Shown: positions 30,389 through 39,560 of the stretch, piece by piece
Numbering within the stretch: the first letter of the stretch is position 1
Layout: each line of letters starts with the position of its first letter
DNA from: Acidobacteriota bacterium
GTDB lineage: Bacteria > Acidobacteriota > Vicinamibacteria > Vicinamibacterales > UBA2999
DNA: 46,336 nt
Assembly (NCBI GenBank): GCA_016184455.1
Contig: JACPCS010000120.1
Span: forward strand, 1-46,336
Reading direction: 5' to 3'
Position numbers and translations under genes: made by a program
The notes under the pieces: model-generated
Told to the model about the DNA's origin: nothing
Databases searched by the model: none
What the model saw: the letters and a program-made list of their open reading frames with translations, nothing else

Positions 30389-31519
30389 ATGAACCGGCGT
30401 GAAGCGATACACCTCGGCGCGGGAGCTCTCGTCGGCGCCACGGCCACGCTGGCCGGGCTGGATCGACCCCTGGCGGCACAAGCGCAGGTGGTGAATCCCA
30501 CGCCGCCGCCCCAGCCCGATTCGCGGTACCCGATGCCGCCCAAATGGAACCGGGAGCTCCGGCAGCTGGCGCCCAATGTCTACGCGTACACGCAGGGCGG
30601 CGGACCGGGTCTCAGCGCGGCCGGCGTGTCGAATGCGGGCGTGATCGTGGGCCGCGATCATCTCGTGGCGATCGACGCGCTGCAGGGCCCGATTCCGGCG
30701 CGCGGCTTCATCGCCGCCGCGACGAAGGCCACCGGCAAGCCGTTCGGCCGGATGATTCTCACGCACCACCATGGCGATCACGTCAACGGCCTGCAGTTCT
30801 TCGATCCGAGCGTCGAGATCCTGAGCCATCCGTACTGCAAGTCGGAGATGGTCAAGGCGGTGCCGACCGTGCCCAAGACGTGGACCGTGACGCCGGGCAT
30901 CGCCGATCAGGAAGAGGAACGACACCTCGCGCTCCCGACCGTCACCTTCCGCGACGATCTCGTCTACGACATCAACGGCGTCGAGGTGCAGTTCCGCGTC
31001 GTCGGCCCCGCCCATACGTGGGGCGACGTCGTCGCGTACCTGCCGCAGCACAAGATCGTGTTCCTCGGCGACGTCGGCTTCTTCTGGGTGGCGCCGTACG
31101 CCAACAACAGCTGGGTCACGCGCTGGATCGACGTCTGCAACGCGATCATCGGCTGGGACGTCGACGTGCTCGTGCCGGGACACGGCCCGATTGGCGGCAA
31201 GAAGGAGCTCGCCGAGATGCGCGAGTACTTCGAGGTGCTGCGCGTCGAGGCGCGGACGCGCTACGAGAAGAAGATGCCGCCGGGCGTCGCGGCCGCCGAG
31301 ATCCGGCTGGGGCGGTTCGACAACTGGATCGGTCCCGAGCGGCTGATCATGGACACCGTGCGGTGGTACGCGGAATGGGACGGCACGCTCACGCCCGACT
31401 ACAACGCGAACGCCGTGCGTCAGGCAACGATCGAGTACAACGAGGTGAAGGCGAAGGAGAAGAAGGTCAGCGAGATCATCCCGCTCCAGCGGATGGAAGA
31501 CCTCGCCGAAGCCGTCTAG
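30389..31519 (+). CDS. Exported MBL-fold metallo-hydrolase, possible Tat substrate
   Basis: 376 residues. The N-terminus MNRREAIHLGAGALVGATATLAG has a twin-arginine-like signal ending near LAAQAQ. The zinc site is complete: MILTHHHGDHVNGLQFF (HxHxDH), VVGPAHTWGDVVAYLPQHKIVFLGDVGFFW and the final DVLVPGHGPIGG. The C-terminal 100 residues are helical. The substrate is unknown; neighbours are secreted redox proteins. The ATG has AAAGGAGGT five bases upstream, the best Shine-Dalgarno in the area. Divergent from the DUF6152 gene at 30330. Confidence 0.87.
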   Translation: MNRREAIHLGAGALVGATATLAGLDRPLAAQAQVVNPTPPPQPDSRYPMPPKWNRELRQLAPNVYAYTQGGGPGLSAAGVSNAGVIVGRDHLVAIDALQGPIPARGFIAAATKATGKPFGRMILTHHHGDHVNGLQFFDPSVEILSHPYCKSEMVKAVPTVPKTWTVTPGIADQEEERHLALPTVTFRDDLVYDINGVEVQFRVVGPAHTWGDVVAYLPQHKIVFLGDVGFFWVAPYANNSWVTRWIDVCNAIIGWDVDVLVPGHGPIGGKKELAEMREYFEVLRVEARTRYEKKMPPGVAAAEIRLGRFDNWIGPERLIMDTVRWYAEWDGTLTPDYNANAVRQATIEYNEVKAKEKKVSEIIPLQRMEDLAEAV

Positions 31520-31546
31520 TCGTTTCCCGATGGCGAGCCCGAGCGA

Positions 31547-32150
31547 ATGACGTTTGGCCCGAATGAGGCATTGGGGATCGCGATTTCCGCCGACGGGGAT
31601 TCACGTGTCACGTCCATTGGCATGACGCAGGGCGCGGTGTGGATTCACAGAGCCGGCAAGGACCAGGCGATCACACCCGAAGCAGGTCACGTCCGGTGGT
31701 GAAGGGTCGCCGCACCTTGGAGCGAACGGCGAAATCCTGCTGCGGGTCACCGAAGGAGGGTTCAACTATCTGGCGCGGGCACAGGGACGCGGCCGCGGCA
31801 ATGAAGCTGCCGTTCGACCCGATTGTCAACCTCCAGACGGTTTCTCCAAATGGCGAGTGGGTCGTGGTGCTTGCCCAGAATCCCAACGTGCTGACCGCTT
31901 CGGCAACGATGGCTGCTCCCGTCGCTGGCGGTGTCCCGCGCCAGATGTGTCCCAGTCTCTGCGGCGTGCAACGGGCGCCGGACGGCAAGTTCCTGTACGT
32001 GACCGTTGAACGGCAGTCACGTGCCGGCGCGGGTAAGACGCTGGCCATCCCGCTCCAGACCGGCACTGTGCTGCCTGAGCTCCCGCCTGGCGGAATCCGA
32101 TGGCCCGAGCATGCGTCACTCTTTCCGCGTGCACAGCTCATCGAGCGCGC
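31547..32150 (+). pseudogene. Decayed TolB/PD40-type propeller protein
   Basis: Propeller fragments occur in successive frames. The first (31547-31702) contains GIAISADGDSRVTSIGMTQGAVWIH and stops at TGA. A second contains GSPHLGANGEILLRVTEGGFNYLARA. A third, from about 31801, contains LPFDPIVNLQTVSPNGEWVVVLAQNPN and APDGKFLYVTVERQSRAGAGKTLAIPLQTG. These resemble the C-terminal propeller of acidobacterial Ser/Thr kinase or TolB-like proteins. At least two frameshifts and the missing N-terminal part make it non-functional. A plus-strand relic of similar type follows at 33143, with the toxin-antitoxin pair between them. Confidence 0.65.
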
Positions 32151-32196
32151 ACCTCTGACCCCCCGGCCTCGATCCCGCAGCGCGCGGGAACAGAGC

Positions 32197-32631
32197 TCAG
32201 CGAGCCGAATCGGGGATGTAGCGCCTCACGATCGTGGCGACAAATGCCTCGATGTCGGCCAGTTCGTGCCGCGCCATCTCGTACACGCGGCTCGGGTCGA
32301 GCTCGAGATAGGCATGGACGAGCCGATTCCGGAAGCTTGCCATCTCTTCGAGTCGACGCCCGAGATCGGGATCGATAATTCCTGCTTCGCGCAGAATGGT
32401 AAACACCTCGCGGTAGTCATTGGGCCGGCGGAGCCCTTCACGTGAGATGACGTGATGCCCGATGTCGAGGCACGCCCCGATGATGACTTCGAGCTCGCGC
32501 TCGACGGCATGCTGCTGGACAGAAGAGGCGAGAAACTCATCGCGCGATACCGTGTCGAGTCTGCCGAGGCGCCGCAGCTCTTCCCGAATCTTGGCGATGC
32601 GTGTGGCGAGGATCTGCGGGTCAACCGTCAT
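32197..32631 (-). CDS. hepT: HepT-type toxin (HEPN RNase, DUF86)
   Basis: 144 residues, mostly helical. The HEPN catalytic motif Rx4HxY is present as RNRLVHAYLELDPSRVYEM, preceded by DIGHHVISREGLRRPNDYREVF. HepT toxins are RNases, and in MntA-HepT (type VII) systems the partner polyadenylylates the toxin Tyr. The ATG at 32631 overlaps the mntA stop (ATGA), the usual antitoxin-first order. It lies between two broken propeller/kinase genes on the opposite strand, consistent with insertion into a decaying region. Confidence 0.9.
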   Translation of the reverse strand: MTVDPQILATRIAKIREELRRLGRLDTVSRDEFLASSVQQHAVERELEVIIGACLDIGHHVISREGLRRPNDYREVFTILREAGIIDPDLGRRLEEMASFRNRLVHAYLELDPSRVYEMARHELADIEAFVATIVRRYIPDSAR

Positions 32632-33080
32632 CGCAAACGACCGGTCGCAGCCTGACGAAAAAGATCCCGATCGTACCGCTCGAGGTACGGCTTCAGGTCG
32701 AGATACTCCTTCACCGTGCGCGCCATGAAATCCGCGGCCGCCTCCTCCGAAGAGGCCCACAGGAGCCGCGCATCGCGAAGGATCCCATGCCGCAACGCCA
32801 CCGGCAGCCGGTTGAGCGCCTGGATGCCGACTTCATCGGTGCCGAGCGCTTCGACAGCGAGATTCGTCCACTCGATTTGGGCATCCCACAGTGCCCGAGC
32901 CTCGAGGTCTCGGTGAGCGAGCACCGCGATGTCGACATCGCTCAGGGCATCGGCCTCCTGCCGCGCACGCGAGCCGAAGAGCCAGATCGCCTCGATCCGG
33001 CCGTCGCGGACAAGCGCCTCCACGAGCTGCGGCACCCGCGTCTCCACATCGGACGAGACTGGCCTGCCGAATTTGATCAT
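32628..33080 (-). CDS. mntA: MntA-type nucleotidyltransferase antitoxin
   Basis: 150 residues. The minimal nucleotidyltransferase signature GSx10DxD is exact: FGSRARQEADALSDVDIAVL. Such proteins neutralise HepT by transferring AMP to its active-site tyrosine. The downstream hepT overlaps by four bases. The ATG at 33080 faces the promoter of the kinase relic. Both genes have good motifs and are intact, unlike the genes on either side. Confidence 0.9.
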   Translation of the reverse strand: MIKFGRPVSSDVETRVPQLVEALVRDGRIEAIWLFGSRARQEADALSDVDIAVLAHRDLEARALWDAQIEWTNLAVEALGTDEVGIQALNRLPVALRHGILRDARLLWASSEEAAADFMARTVKEYLDLKPYLERYDRDLFRQAATGRLR

Positions 33081-33105
33081 CGCGACGAGTGTACTCCGCT
33101 TCCCC

Positions 33106-33111
33106 TATAAT
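33106..33111 (+). promoter_or_regulatory. -10 element upstream of the kinase relic
   Basis: A perfect TATAAT 32 bp before the ATG at 33143. It probably still drives transcription across the pseudogene. Confidence 0.4.
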
Positions 33112-33142
33112 CCCCGCCACCGAGCACTCCACGCGACGAAGC

Positions 33143-34782
33143 ATGACCACTCCTGCCTGGCCCGAGCTCGAGGCGATGTTTCACGAGGCGCTGGCGCTCG
33201 CGCCGGCCGACCGCACGGCGTGGCTGGCCGAGCGCTGCGCGGGACGGCCGGAGCTTCACGCGCAGCTCGAGGCCATGCTGCGGGCGCATGACGAAGCGCA
33301 CAGCGGCCTCGCTGTTTCGGCGCTCGTCAGACAAGCTCCGCTGCAAGCTGGGACACGCATCGGCGCGTACGAGATCGTCGGCCCGCTCGGCGCGGGCAGC
33401 AAGGCGTACGTCGTCTGCTGCAACGCTGCCTCGAGAAGGACTCGAGGCGCCGGCTGCACGACATCGCCGACGCGCGCCTCGAGATCGATGACGCCGTCGG
33501 CGGCGCCGATTTGCCCGCGACGATCGCGGCCATGGCGCCGCCGCGTGCAAGCCGTCGCGAGCGTCTGGCATGGACGATTGCCGGCCTGGCGGTTCTCGGG
33601 TTGGCGGCGCTCACGCTCTCGACAGCCGTGTTCTTCCACCGCCCTGCCTCCACGCCAGCGCCAACGCGTTTCGAAATCCCGACGCCGCCGACTGTCGACC
33701 CGGCATCCTTCGCGCTGGCATCCGATGGCCGCCAGCTGGCATTCGTTGCCACGGCAGACGGCGTTCGACGGCTCTTCGTGCGATCCCTCGATGAGCTGAC
33801 CGCGCACCCACTTCCGGGCACCGAAGGCGCCCTGTTTCCGTTCTGGTCTCCGGACGGCCGTGCGATTGGGTTCTTTGCCGACCTCAAACTGAAGCGAATC
33901 ACCCTGCCCGAGGGCCCCACACAGGTGCTGGCCGATGCGGCCGGATGGGGCGCGACGTGGAGCGCCGACGACGTCATCCTGTTCGCGCCGAATGCCGGAG
34001 GGCCGCTCTCGCGCGTATCGGCATCGGGCGGTGACCCTGTGACCGTGACACCGTTCAGGCGCGGTGACATGAACGCCTGCTGGCCGCAGTTTCTCCCCGA
34101 CGGCCGCCGTTTCCTGTTCTTTCATGTGACGAATGCTCCGGAGACCACGGGTGTCTACATCGGCTCGCTCGATGGGGGCGAACCAACTCGAGTCCTCAGC
34201 GCGCAGACGATGGCGCTGTACGCGCCGCCTGGCATGCTCCTGCACGCGCGGCAGCAGACGCTCCTGGCGCTCCCATTCGACGCAGCCCGAGGCGTGCTGA
34301 CTCGATCTTTTTTTCCTGGGCGGTGCCGCTGATCGGCGAACGCAAGCCCTTTCCGATTGCGCAGACCTCCTTTCAGGAAAGCACGGGCGATTTTTCTCTC
34401 GACGTGAAATGGGTCGCGTACACCTCGAACGAGTCGGGCCGCTTCGAGGGGTACACGCAATCGTTCCCTGAGCCGGGCGGCAGGCGCCAGATCTCGTTCG
34501 GCGGAGGGCGGCCCGTGGTGGAGTCCCGACGGCCGCGAATTGTTCTACGTCGCTGCCGACAATCAGCTGATGGCCGTGTCGATCACGCGCGGGCCGGACG
34601 GGCAGCTGGACACGGGCGCGGCAGTACCGCTGTTCCGAACACGCCTCAGTCCCTATTACAACCAGAAGGCGCACTATTCGGTGGCAGCCGACGGCCGGTT
34701 CCTCATGAACGTGGTCGTCGAGGCGCCGCAGGTCCCGCCGATCACGGTCGTCCTCAACTGGGACGCCGCGCTGAAGCGCTAA
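33143..34782 (+). pseudogene. Ser/Thr protein kinase with TolB propeller, kinase domain deleted
   Basis: The N-terminus is intact (WPELEAMFHEALALAPADRTAWLAE...) up to the glycine loop GTRIGAYEIVGPLGAG. The sequence then jumps, in another frame, to the end of the kinase domain (QRCLEKDSRRRLHDIADARLEIDDA). So nearly the whole catalytic domain, about 240 codons, is gone. A membrane segment (WTIAGLAVLGLAALTLSTAVFF) and a TolB-like propeller follow. Two more frameshifts occur near 34310-34320 and 34500-34520, after which the usual C-terminus PPITVVLNWDAALKR ends at TAA 34780-34782. Intact relatives are large membrane kinases of acidobacteria. Function is lost. Confidence 0.8.
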
Positions 34783-34850
34783 CAAGTACGGTCTGGCCGG
34801 ACACTACGAACGATCAGTCTGGTCCGGCTGACGCCGGACGCCACGTACGA

Positions 34851-35384
34851 TCAGCGGCTCCGGTCGGCGTTGGCGAAGAGCCGCTCCAGCGTGTCGGCGC
34901 ACTGCGGCGCCGCCTTCTGCACCGCTTCTCTCAGCTGCTCCCGGTCCGCTCCTGAGCCGATAATGGCCTCGACGTCCGCGAAGTCCCGCGTGCGCCCCGC
35001 CAAGAGCTTCATGACGACGATGGTGTCGAGCGGAGCGATCGGGACACCGTCACTGACGGCGGCGCGGTTCAGGCCGTCCTCGATGACGCGGAGGGCTTCT
35101 GTGAGCGGGACCTGATCCACCTCGATCCCGTCGAACTCGACGACGGGCACCCGCATCGTGACAAACCCGCCAGGATGTTCTTCGAACGCCTCGTCGCCGA
35201 CCAAGAAATCGATATCCTCGGTCGTGCGAGGCCTGTTGCAGTACGCATTCGCCGCGAGCGCTCCTACCAAAGCGTGGCGAATACCCGCATCGCGGAGCAT
35301 CTTGGAGACTTCGCGCACCGCCCGCTCGTATGCCGGAACCGGGCGCAGTGCCCGTTTGAGGTCGGGCACACCGCCCGGATTCAT
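34851..35384 (-). CDS. Nucleotidyltransferase, AbiEii/DUF6036-like
   Basis: 177 residues. Core GIRHALVGALAANAYCNRPRTTEDIDFLVGDEAFEE has the pattern of AbiEii-like and related nucleotidyltransferases (ALVGGLAxxxxG...T.DIDFLV), although the GS of the classical motif is replaced by GA. The later PLDTIVVMKLLAGRTRDFADVEAIIG matches the conserved second half (K...R.KD..D). It may be a toxin, an antitoxin or a stand-alone domain; no partner gene is adjacent (the neighbour at 35433 is a VOC protein). The ATG at 35384 has AGAGG nine bases upstream. The gap 34783-34850 contains only a short direct repeat (ACGAACGATCAG/ACGTACGATCAG). Confidence 0.75.
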   Translation of the reverse strand: MNPGGVPDLKRALRPVPAYERAVREVSKMLRDAGIRHALVGALAANAYCNRPRTTEDIDFLVGDEAFEEHPGGFVTMRVPVVEFDGIEVDQVPLTEALRVIEDGLNRAAVSDGVPIAPLDTIVVMKLLAGRTRDFADVEAIIGSGADREQLREAVQKAAPQCADTLERLFANADRSR

Positions 35385-35432
35385 CAGCCGGTTCCTCTGA
35401 ATCGCGATGTGCGCGCGCACTCGATTCCTATT

Positions 35433-35963
35433 CTACGGCGCGAGTCCCTCGGTCAGCTCGATATACGTCCCCCACGGATCCGTCAGGAACGCAATCGACG
35501 TCGTCCCGTTGCCCGCCTTGCGGATCGGCTGCGCGATCGCTTTGTCCTCGAGGATTTCGACGCGCGCGCCGTCGGGTGTCGTCAGCCATCGCTGATCGGC
35601 ACGGCCGTCGTTGCCAGGCTCGATCTTCAACCCCGCGGCCTGCCACTTCGCCACCGAGGCGTTGATGTCCTTCACGTTGAAGCCAAAGTGGTTGATCACC
35701 GACCCAACCGTGCCGCCGGTCGGTTCCGCCTGACGGAGCATGATGAACACGCCCGGGAACTGAATCAGCTGCAGCGAGCCGTTCGTCACCGGCGTCCCGC
35801 CGAGCGCGGTGAAGAACCGCCGGCTGGCTTCGACGTCACGGGCGAGGAGATGGATATGGCCCATGGCGACACCGCCCTCGCCCGGCGCGACGAGCTGGGC
35901 GCGCGCGGGGGACGTCCACAGGAGCAGAGCCAGGCACGAAATGAGCAGCAGGCGAATCGTCAC
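35433..35963 (-). CDS. Secreted VOC-family (glyoxalase/bleomycin-resistance fold) protein
   Basis: 176 residues with a signal peptide (VTIRLLLISCLALLLWTSPARAQ). The mature part has two beta-alpha-beta-beta-beta units. The first is MGHIHLLARDVEASRRFFTALGGTPV with a metal-type His. The second is NHFGFNVKDINASVAKWQAAGLKIEP, ending TDPWGTYIELTEGLAP with a terminal Glu ligand. It could be a metal-dependent lyase or dioxygenase; export is unusual for VOC enzymes. The GTG start at 35963 has AGGAGG five bases upstream. Confidence 0.85.
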   Translation of the reverse strand: MTIRLLLISCLALLLWTSPARAQLVAPGEGGVAMGHIHLLARDVEASRRFFTALGGTPVTNGSLQLIQFPGVFIMLRQAEPTGGTVGSVINHFGFNVKDINASVAKWQAAGLKIEPGNDGRADQRWLTTPDGARVEILEDKAIAQPIRKAGNGTTSIAFLTDPWGTYIELTEGLAP

Positions 35964-36070
35964 GGTTCCTCCTGTGGCAGGCACCCCAGCGCGCACACTC
36001 CGCGCGCTGGGGACCCCGCGCAGCGCCGCGCGCATTGTAGCGCGACTCGGTGTCTAATCTCGGGAGGCGA

Positions 36071-37492
36071 ATGAGGGTCTTCGCTGTCCTGCTCGCTGCC
36101 GCGTGCGTGCTGCTGAGCGCCTGCGGCGCGCGCCAGCCGATCACGGTCGCGCCGGCGCGCGATCCGCGCGCCGACATCGACGCGCTGGTCCGACAGGGCT
36201 GCTACACCTGCCTGGAGGAGGCGCTGGCAGGGGCGAGCGCGGCCGGCCTGCACGACGCGGCGTTCGAGGCCGCGCTGCTCCTGGCGCTCCGGTCGAAGGA
36301 GCTGGGGCTTCCCTATGAGGCATGGGTGGCGCGGGCGCGCGACCTCCGGCCGGCAGGGGCTGACTGGCGTGAGTACCTCGACGTCGTCCTGAGCGTACCG
36401 CCCGACCCGCTGAGCGCCGACCGCGACGAGCTCCTGAAGGACGCGGCTGCGTACCGGAAGCCGCGCGAGACACTCGAACGCTGGCGGCAGGGGCTCGCCG
36501 GCGGACCGGGATCGTCCCTCTTCCGCGCATACTTGGATGTGTCGCTGGCGTGCGGGCCGCTGCTCTTCAACCAGCGCGACGCCGCAATGGATGCGGCGCT
36601 TCAGTCTTTTGGAGACCTCCCGTTGATGCAGTACCGCGTCGGCGCGTGCGGGCGGCCGATGCTCCTGGCACAGGCGCTGGAGCAGGAGCCGGCACTGGTC
36701 GAAGCCCATTTCGAACTGGGGCGCGCGGAGCTCCAGCGCGAGCGAGCGGACTATGACGAGGCGCTCCGCCGGTTCCACCTCGTGCGAGCGGCATTCCCCG
36801 GGTCGACGACGATTGCCGCGGCCATCGGCATGGTGCACCAGCAGCGCGAAGAATGGGATGAGGCGGTCGAGGCGTACGAGGCCGCGACGATGCTGGTGCC
36901 GTCGCATCGCGAGGCGCTCCTCGGTCTCGCGATCAGCTTCTCTCATCTCTCGCAGCATCACGATGCGATCGCGGCCGCCACGACGCTCATCGACCTGGGA
37001 TTCTGGTACGCCGCCGACGCGCACTACTGGCGCTCGTGGAATGAGTACCGTCTCGACGATCTGCCCTCGGCGCGACGCGACATCGACGTCGCGAAGGGGC
37101 TCGACGCGTCGCCGCCGGCGCTGCTGCTGTCGGGCCTGGTGGCCTGGCGCGAGCGGCGCATCGAGTTCGCGGAAGCGGAGTTCCAGGCGGCGCTCGATCG
37201 GGATTTCGGGCTGTGCGACGCGGCGACGTTCCTGGGCGGGGTGCGCGCGGAGCGGCGCCGCTGGCTCGACAGTCTCGCCGCGTTTCAGCACGCGGAGCAG
37301 TGCTCGGAGCTGGCTGTCGCCACGCACCGGAAGGCGATTGCCGAGCTCACTGCCACCGACAAGAGCGCGCGGTCCCAGGCGCGGCGGATTGCCTCACACG
37401 AACGCGCGATCGCCGACGCCGGACGGCGCCGCGCCGAAGCCGCGCGCAACATCACCGCGATTCAGCGGCAGCTCGGGACGACCGGTCCGTAG
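36071..37492 (+). CDS. TPR-repeat lipoprotein
   Basis: 473 residues. The signal peptide ends in lipobox LLSAC (Cys about 18), so it is lipid-anchored. The C-terminal two thirds consists of tetratricopeptide repeats, for example PALVEAHFELGRAELQRERADYDEALRRFHLV, GMVHQQREEWDEAVEAYEAATMLVPSHREALLGLAISF and DAHYWRSWNEYRLDDLPSARRDIDVAKGLDASPP. It is probably a protein-protein scaffold at the envelope; the partner is unknown. The ATG at 36071 follows GGGAGG by three bases; a GTG at 36050 is possible but lacks a ribosome site. Its end overlaps the convergent broken DUF6152 gene by 41 bp. Confidence 0.82.
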   Translation: MRVFAVLLAAACVLLSACGARQPITVAPARDPRADIDALVRQGCYTCLEEALAGASAAGLHDAAFEAALLLALRSKELGLPYEAWVARARDLRPAGADWREYLDVVLSVPPDPLSADRDELLKDAAAYRKPRETLERWRQGLAGGPGSSLFRAYLDVSLACGPLLFNQRDAAMDAALQSFGDLPLMQYRVGACGRPMLLAQALEQEPALVEAHFELGRAELQRERADYDEALRRFHLVRAAFPGSTTIAAAIGMVHQQREEWDEAVEAYEAATMLVPSHREALLGLAISFSHLSQHHDAIAAATTLIDLGFWYAADAHYWRSWNEYRLDDLPSARRDIDVAKGLDASPPALLLSGLVAWRERRIEFAEAEFQAALDRDFGLCDAATFLGGVRAERRRWLDSLAAFQHAEQCSELAVATHRKAIAELTATDKSARSQARRIASHERAIADAGRRRAEAARNITAIQRQLGTTGP

Positions 37493-37773
37493 GCGGCGCG
37501 GCACGCAGCCGATGCCCCGTGGCGCTCAGGGTGACGGTATAGGGGTAGCCGACCGGCGAGCCGTCGCGCGATGGGATCCCTTCCACCACGATCCTGTCTC
37601 CGGCCTTCACGGTCGCCTTCGACCAGCCGAGGCGCGCAAGGCTCGCGGGGCTCCCCATGTCCATCAACCAGGTGGTCGCGCGCCCGGTCGTCGCGTCTGC
37701 CACGTCCAGATAGAGCGCCACGTGCGGCGAGCGGCACGGTCGCGAGCACGACGAGCAGGAGTGGAAGCCGCAT
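37452..37773 (-). pseudogene. DUF6152 gene broken by an internal deletion
   Basis: The signal peptide MRLPLLLVVLATVPLAA is intact. The reading frame then shifts, and the true DUF6152 continuation appears in another frame: HVALYLDVADATTGRATTWLMDMG and RLGWSKATVKAGDRIVVEGIP. Intact paralogues have about 30 residues between the mature HHS start and NPHV, which are missing here. The junction GCCGCACGTGGCG can be read both as the Ala-Ala-His of the signal end and as the Pro-His-Val of the NPHV motif. Deletion between short CCGCAC homologies is therefore likely. Confidence 0.7.
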
Positions 37774-37786
37774 CACCGTCGATCAA

Positions 37787-37795
37787 TGCTACACT
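37787..37795 (+). promoter_or_regulatory. Extended -10 (TGCTACACT) of the NHL protein gene
   Basis: TGnTACACT 23 bp before the ATG at 37818, with CAGGAGG as ribosome site in between. Confidence 0.4.
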
Positions 37796-37817
37796 CCCCC
37801 GCCAAACAGGAGGTCCG

Positions 37818-39431
37818 ATGCGCAGGGGTCTTCTCTTGGTCATCGCGTGTCTCGCCCTCGCGACGTCGACGGCATCACTTCAGCAGCGCGGGTATGTCGA
37901 AGAGCGCGGCGGCTACGACATCAGCGGTCCCTATCAGGTCGATCCGAACTGGCCGAAGAAGACGTGGCCGGCCCCGGGCTACATCTGGGGCTCGCAGTCG
38001 GGCGTCTACCCGGAGTCGCCCGACCGGGTCTTCCTGACGAGCCGCGGCGAGATCGAGCTGCCCAAGGATGCGCGCATCGGGCCGAACTTCCTCGGCAACT
38101 GGGGCGCGCTCAACCGCGGCGGCGCCACCGGCGAGGTGCCGGTCTTCCGCAACACGATCCTCGTCATCGACCGCCAGGGGAATCTGATCGAGTCGTGGCG
38201 GCAGTGGGATTCCCTCTTCGAGGGTGGCCGCGGCCCGCATCAGATCTACGTCCAGCCGTACGACCCGGAGCGGCACGTCTGGGTCGTCGACGACATGAAT
38301 CACGTCATTCACAAGTTCACCAACGACGGCAAGACGAAGGTCTTCACGCTCGGCGAGATGGGCGTGTTCGGCGCCAACGACGACATGGAGCGCTTCAACC
38401 GGCCGACCATGATCGACTGGCTGCCGGACGGGACGTTCTTCGTGAGCGACGGCTACGCCAACAGCCGCGTCGTCAAGTTCAGCAAGGAGGGGAAGCCGCT
38501 CCTCTGGTGGGGCTCGATGGCGCCCGGCAAGGGCGACGGCGAGTTCACCGTGCCGCACGGGATTGCCGTCGGCGACGACCGCCGGGTCTACGTGTCGGAC
38601 CGGTTCAACCGCCGCATTCAGGTGTTCGACGAGAACGGCGTCTTCCTCGACAAGTGGCCGAGCGGCTACTGCCACTCGCTCTCGATGAGCCGCGACCAGC
38701 ACCTCTGGTGCTACGACTTCATCAAGTACGACCTGCGCGGGCACATCGAGACCGTGTTCGGCCGGTACGGCACCTACCCGGGCGCCACGTGGGGCGTTCA
38801 TCAGATCTCGGCCGATGCGGAGGGCAACATGTACGGCGCCGAGGTGTTCGGCGGCCGCACGCAGAAGTTCGTGCCGAAGCCGAACGCCAACCCCCGGGAT
38901 CTCTTCTTCGGGCGCGAGCTCGCGCCGAAGACGCCGCCGAAACGGTTGACGACGGTGAAGCCGTTTGCGCCGCTGACCACCGCCAAGCCGAATCCGAACA
39001 CGCCGATCCCGAGCTTCGCCGGCACGTGGACCTTCAACAAGGGCCTGAGCCAGATGGCAGCCAGCGGCGGCATGGGATCGGGCGTCGCGGAGCCGCCCGT
39101 GGCGATGACGGTGAAGCAGAGCGCCGGCGAGATCGTCATCTCGCTGAAGTACGAGTCGGGCGGCACCGATCGCCCGCTCACCGCGACGTTCACGCTCAAC
39201 GGCACGATGACCGAGGCGCCGGATCCCTCCGATCCGCGGCCCGCGTACAACTACAAGCGGATTGCGACGTGGGACGGCGCGCGGCTCGTGCTGCGGACGA
39301 TCCACGGCCTCAACAACATCCGCGAGGTATGGGTGCTCGACGGCAGCGTGCTGCGGCTACAGCGCGCAGCCCAGACGCCGGGCGGCGCCGATTCGGCCAC
39401 GCGCAATCTGGTCTACAACAAGGCACCCTGA
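37818..39431 (+). CDS. Secreted NHL-repeat propeller protein with C-terminal beta domain
   Basis: 537 residues with a signal peptide (about 1-20). NHL blades lie at about 85-350: NTILVIDRQGNLIESW, HQIYVQPYDPERHVWVVDDMNHVIHKF, NRPTMIDWLPDGTFFVSDGYANSRVVKFSKEGK, VPHGIAVGDDRRVYVSDRFNRRIQVFDENG. The arrangement resembles peptidyl-alpha-hydroxyglycine lyase propellers, but no such role is shown. After a Pro/Thr linker a second beta domain (FAGTWTFNKGLSQM to VLRLQRAAQ) looks lipocalin-like. The ATG has AGGAGG four bases upstream. The TGA abuts a degenerate GGTTCAC repeat. Confidence 0.85.
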   Translation: MRRGLLLVIACLALATSTASLQQRGYVEERGGYDISGPYQVDPNWPKKTWPAPGYIWGSQSGVYPESPDRVFLTSRGEIELPKDARIGPNFLGNWGALNRGGATGEVPVFRNTILVIDRQGNLIESWRQWDSLFEGGRGPHQIYVQPYDPERHVWVVDDMNHVIHKFTNDGKTKVFTLGEMGVFGANDDMERFNRPTMIDWLPDGTFFVSDGYANSRVVKFSKEGKPLLWWGSMAPGKGDGEFTVPHGIAVGDDRRVYVSDRFNRRIQVFDENGVFLDKWPSGYCHSLSMSRDQHLWCYDFIKYDLRGHIETVFGRYGTYPGATWGVHQISADAEGNMYGAEVFGGRTQKFVPKPNANPRDLFFGRELAPKTPPKRLTTVKPFAPLTTAKPNPNTPIPSFAGTWTFNKGLSQMAASGGMGSGVAEPPVAMTVKQSAGEIVISLKYESGGTDRPLTATFTLNGTMTEAPDPSDPRPAYNYKRIATWDGARLVLRTIHGLNNIREVWVLDGSVLRLQRAAQTPGGADSATRNLVYNKAP

Positions 39432-39560
39432 ACGGGGTGCTTGGGTTCTTCGGCGCTCAGGTGCTTGGGTTCCGGTTCACGGGTTCACGGCTCATGGGTG
39501 CACAGGTGGTTCAACGGTTCGACGCGGTTCGACCCAGGTTCACCGGTTCAGGGCTGATAC
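39431..39560. repeat. Degenerate tandem repeat (GGGTTCAC/GGTTCGAC units) between convergent genes
   Basis: About 115 bp of 7-9 bp units such as GGGTTCC, GGTTCAC, GGGTTCAC, GGTTCAAC, GGTTCGAC, GGTTCACC. Both flanking genes end ...CCCTGAAC at its borders, so the repeat touches both stop codons. Unlike the others it shows mainly direct, not inverted, organisation. Confidence 0.7.

Noticed and set aside
32197..33080. A larger defence island
   Set aside because: Only MntA-HepT and one AbiEii-like gene are present; the surrounding genes are kinase relics and secreted proteins, with no restriction, Abi or integrase genes.
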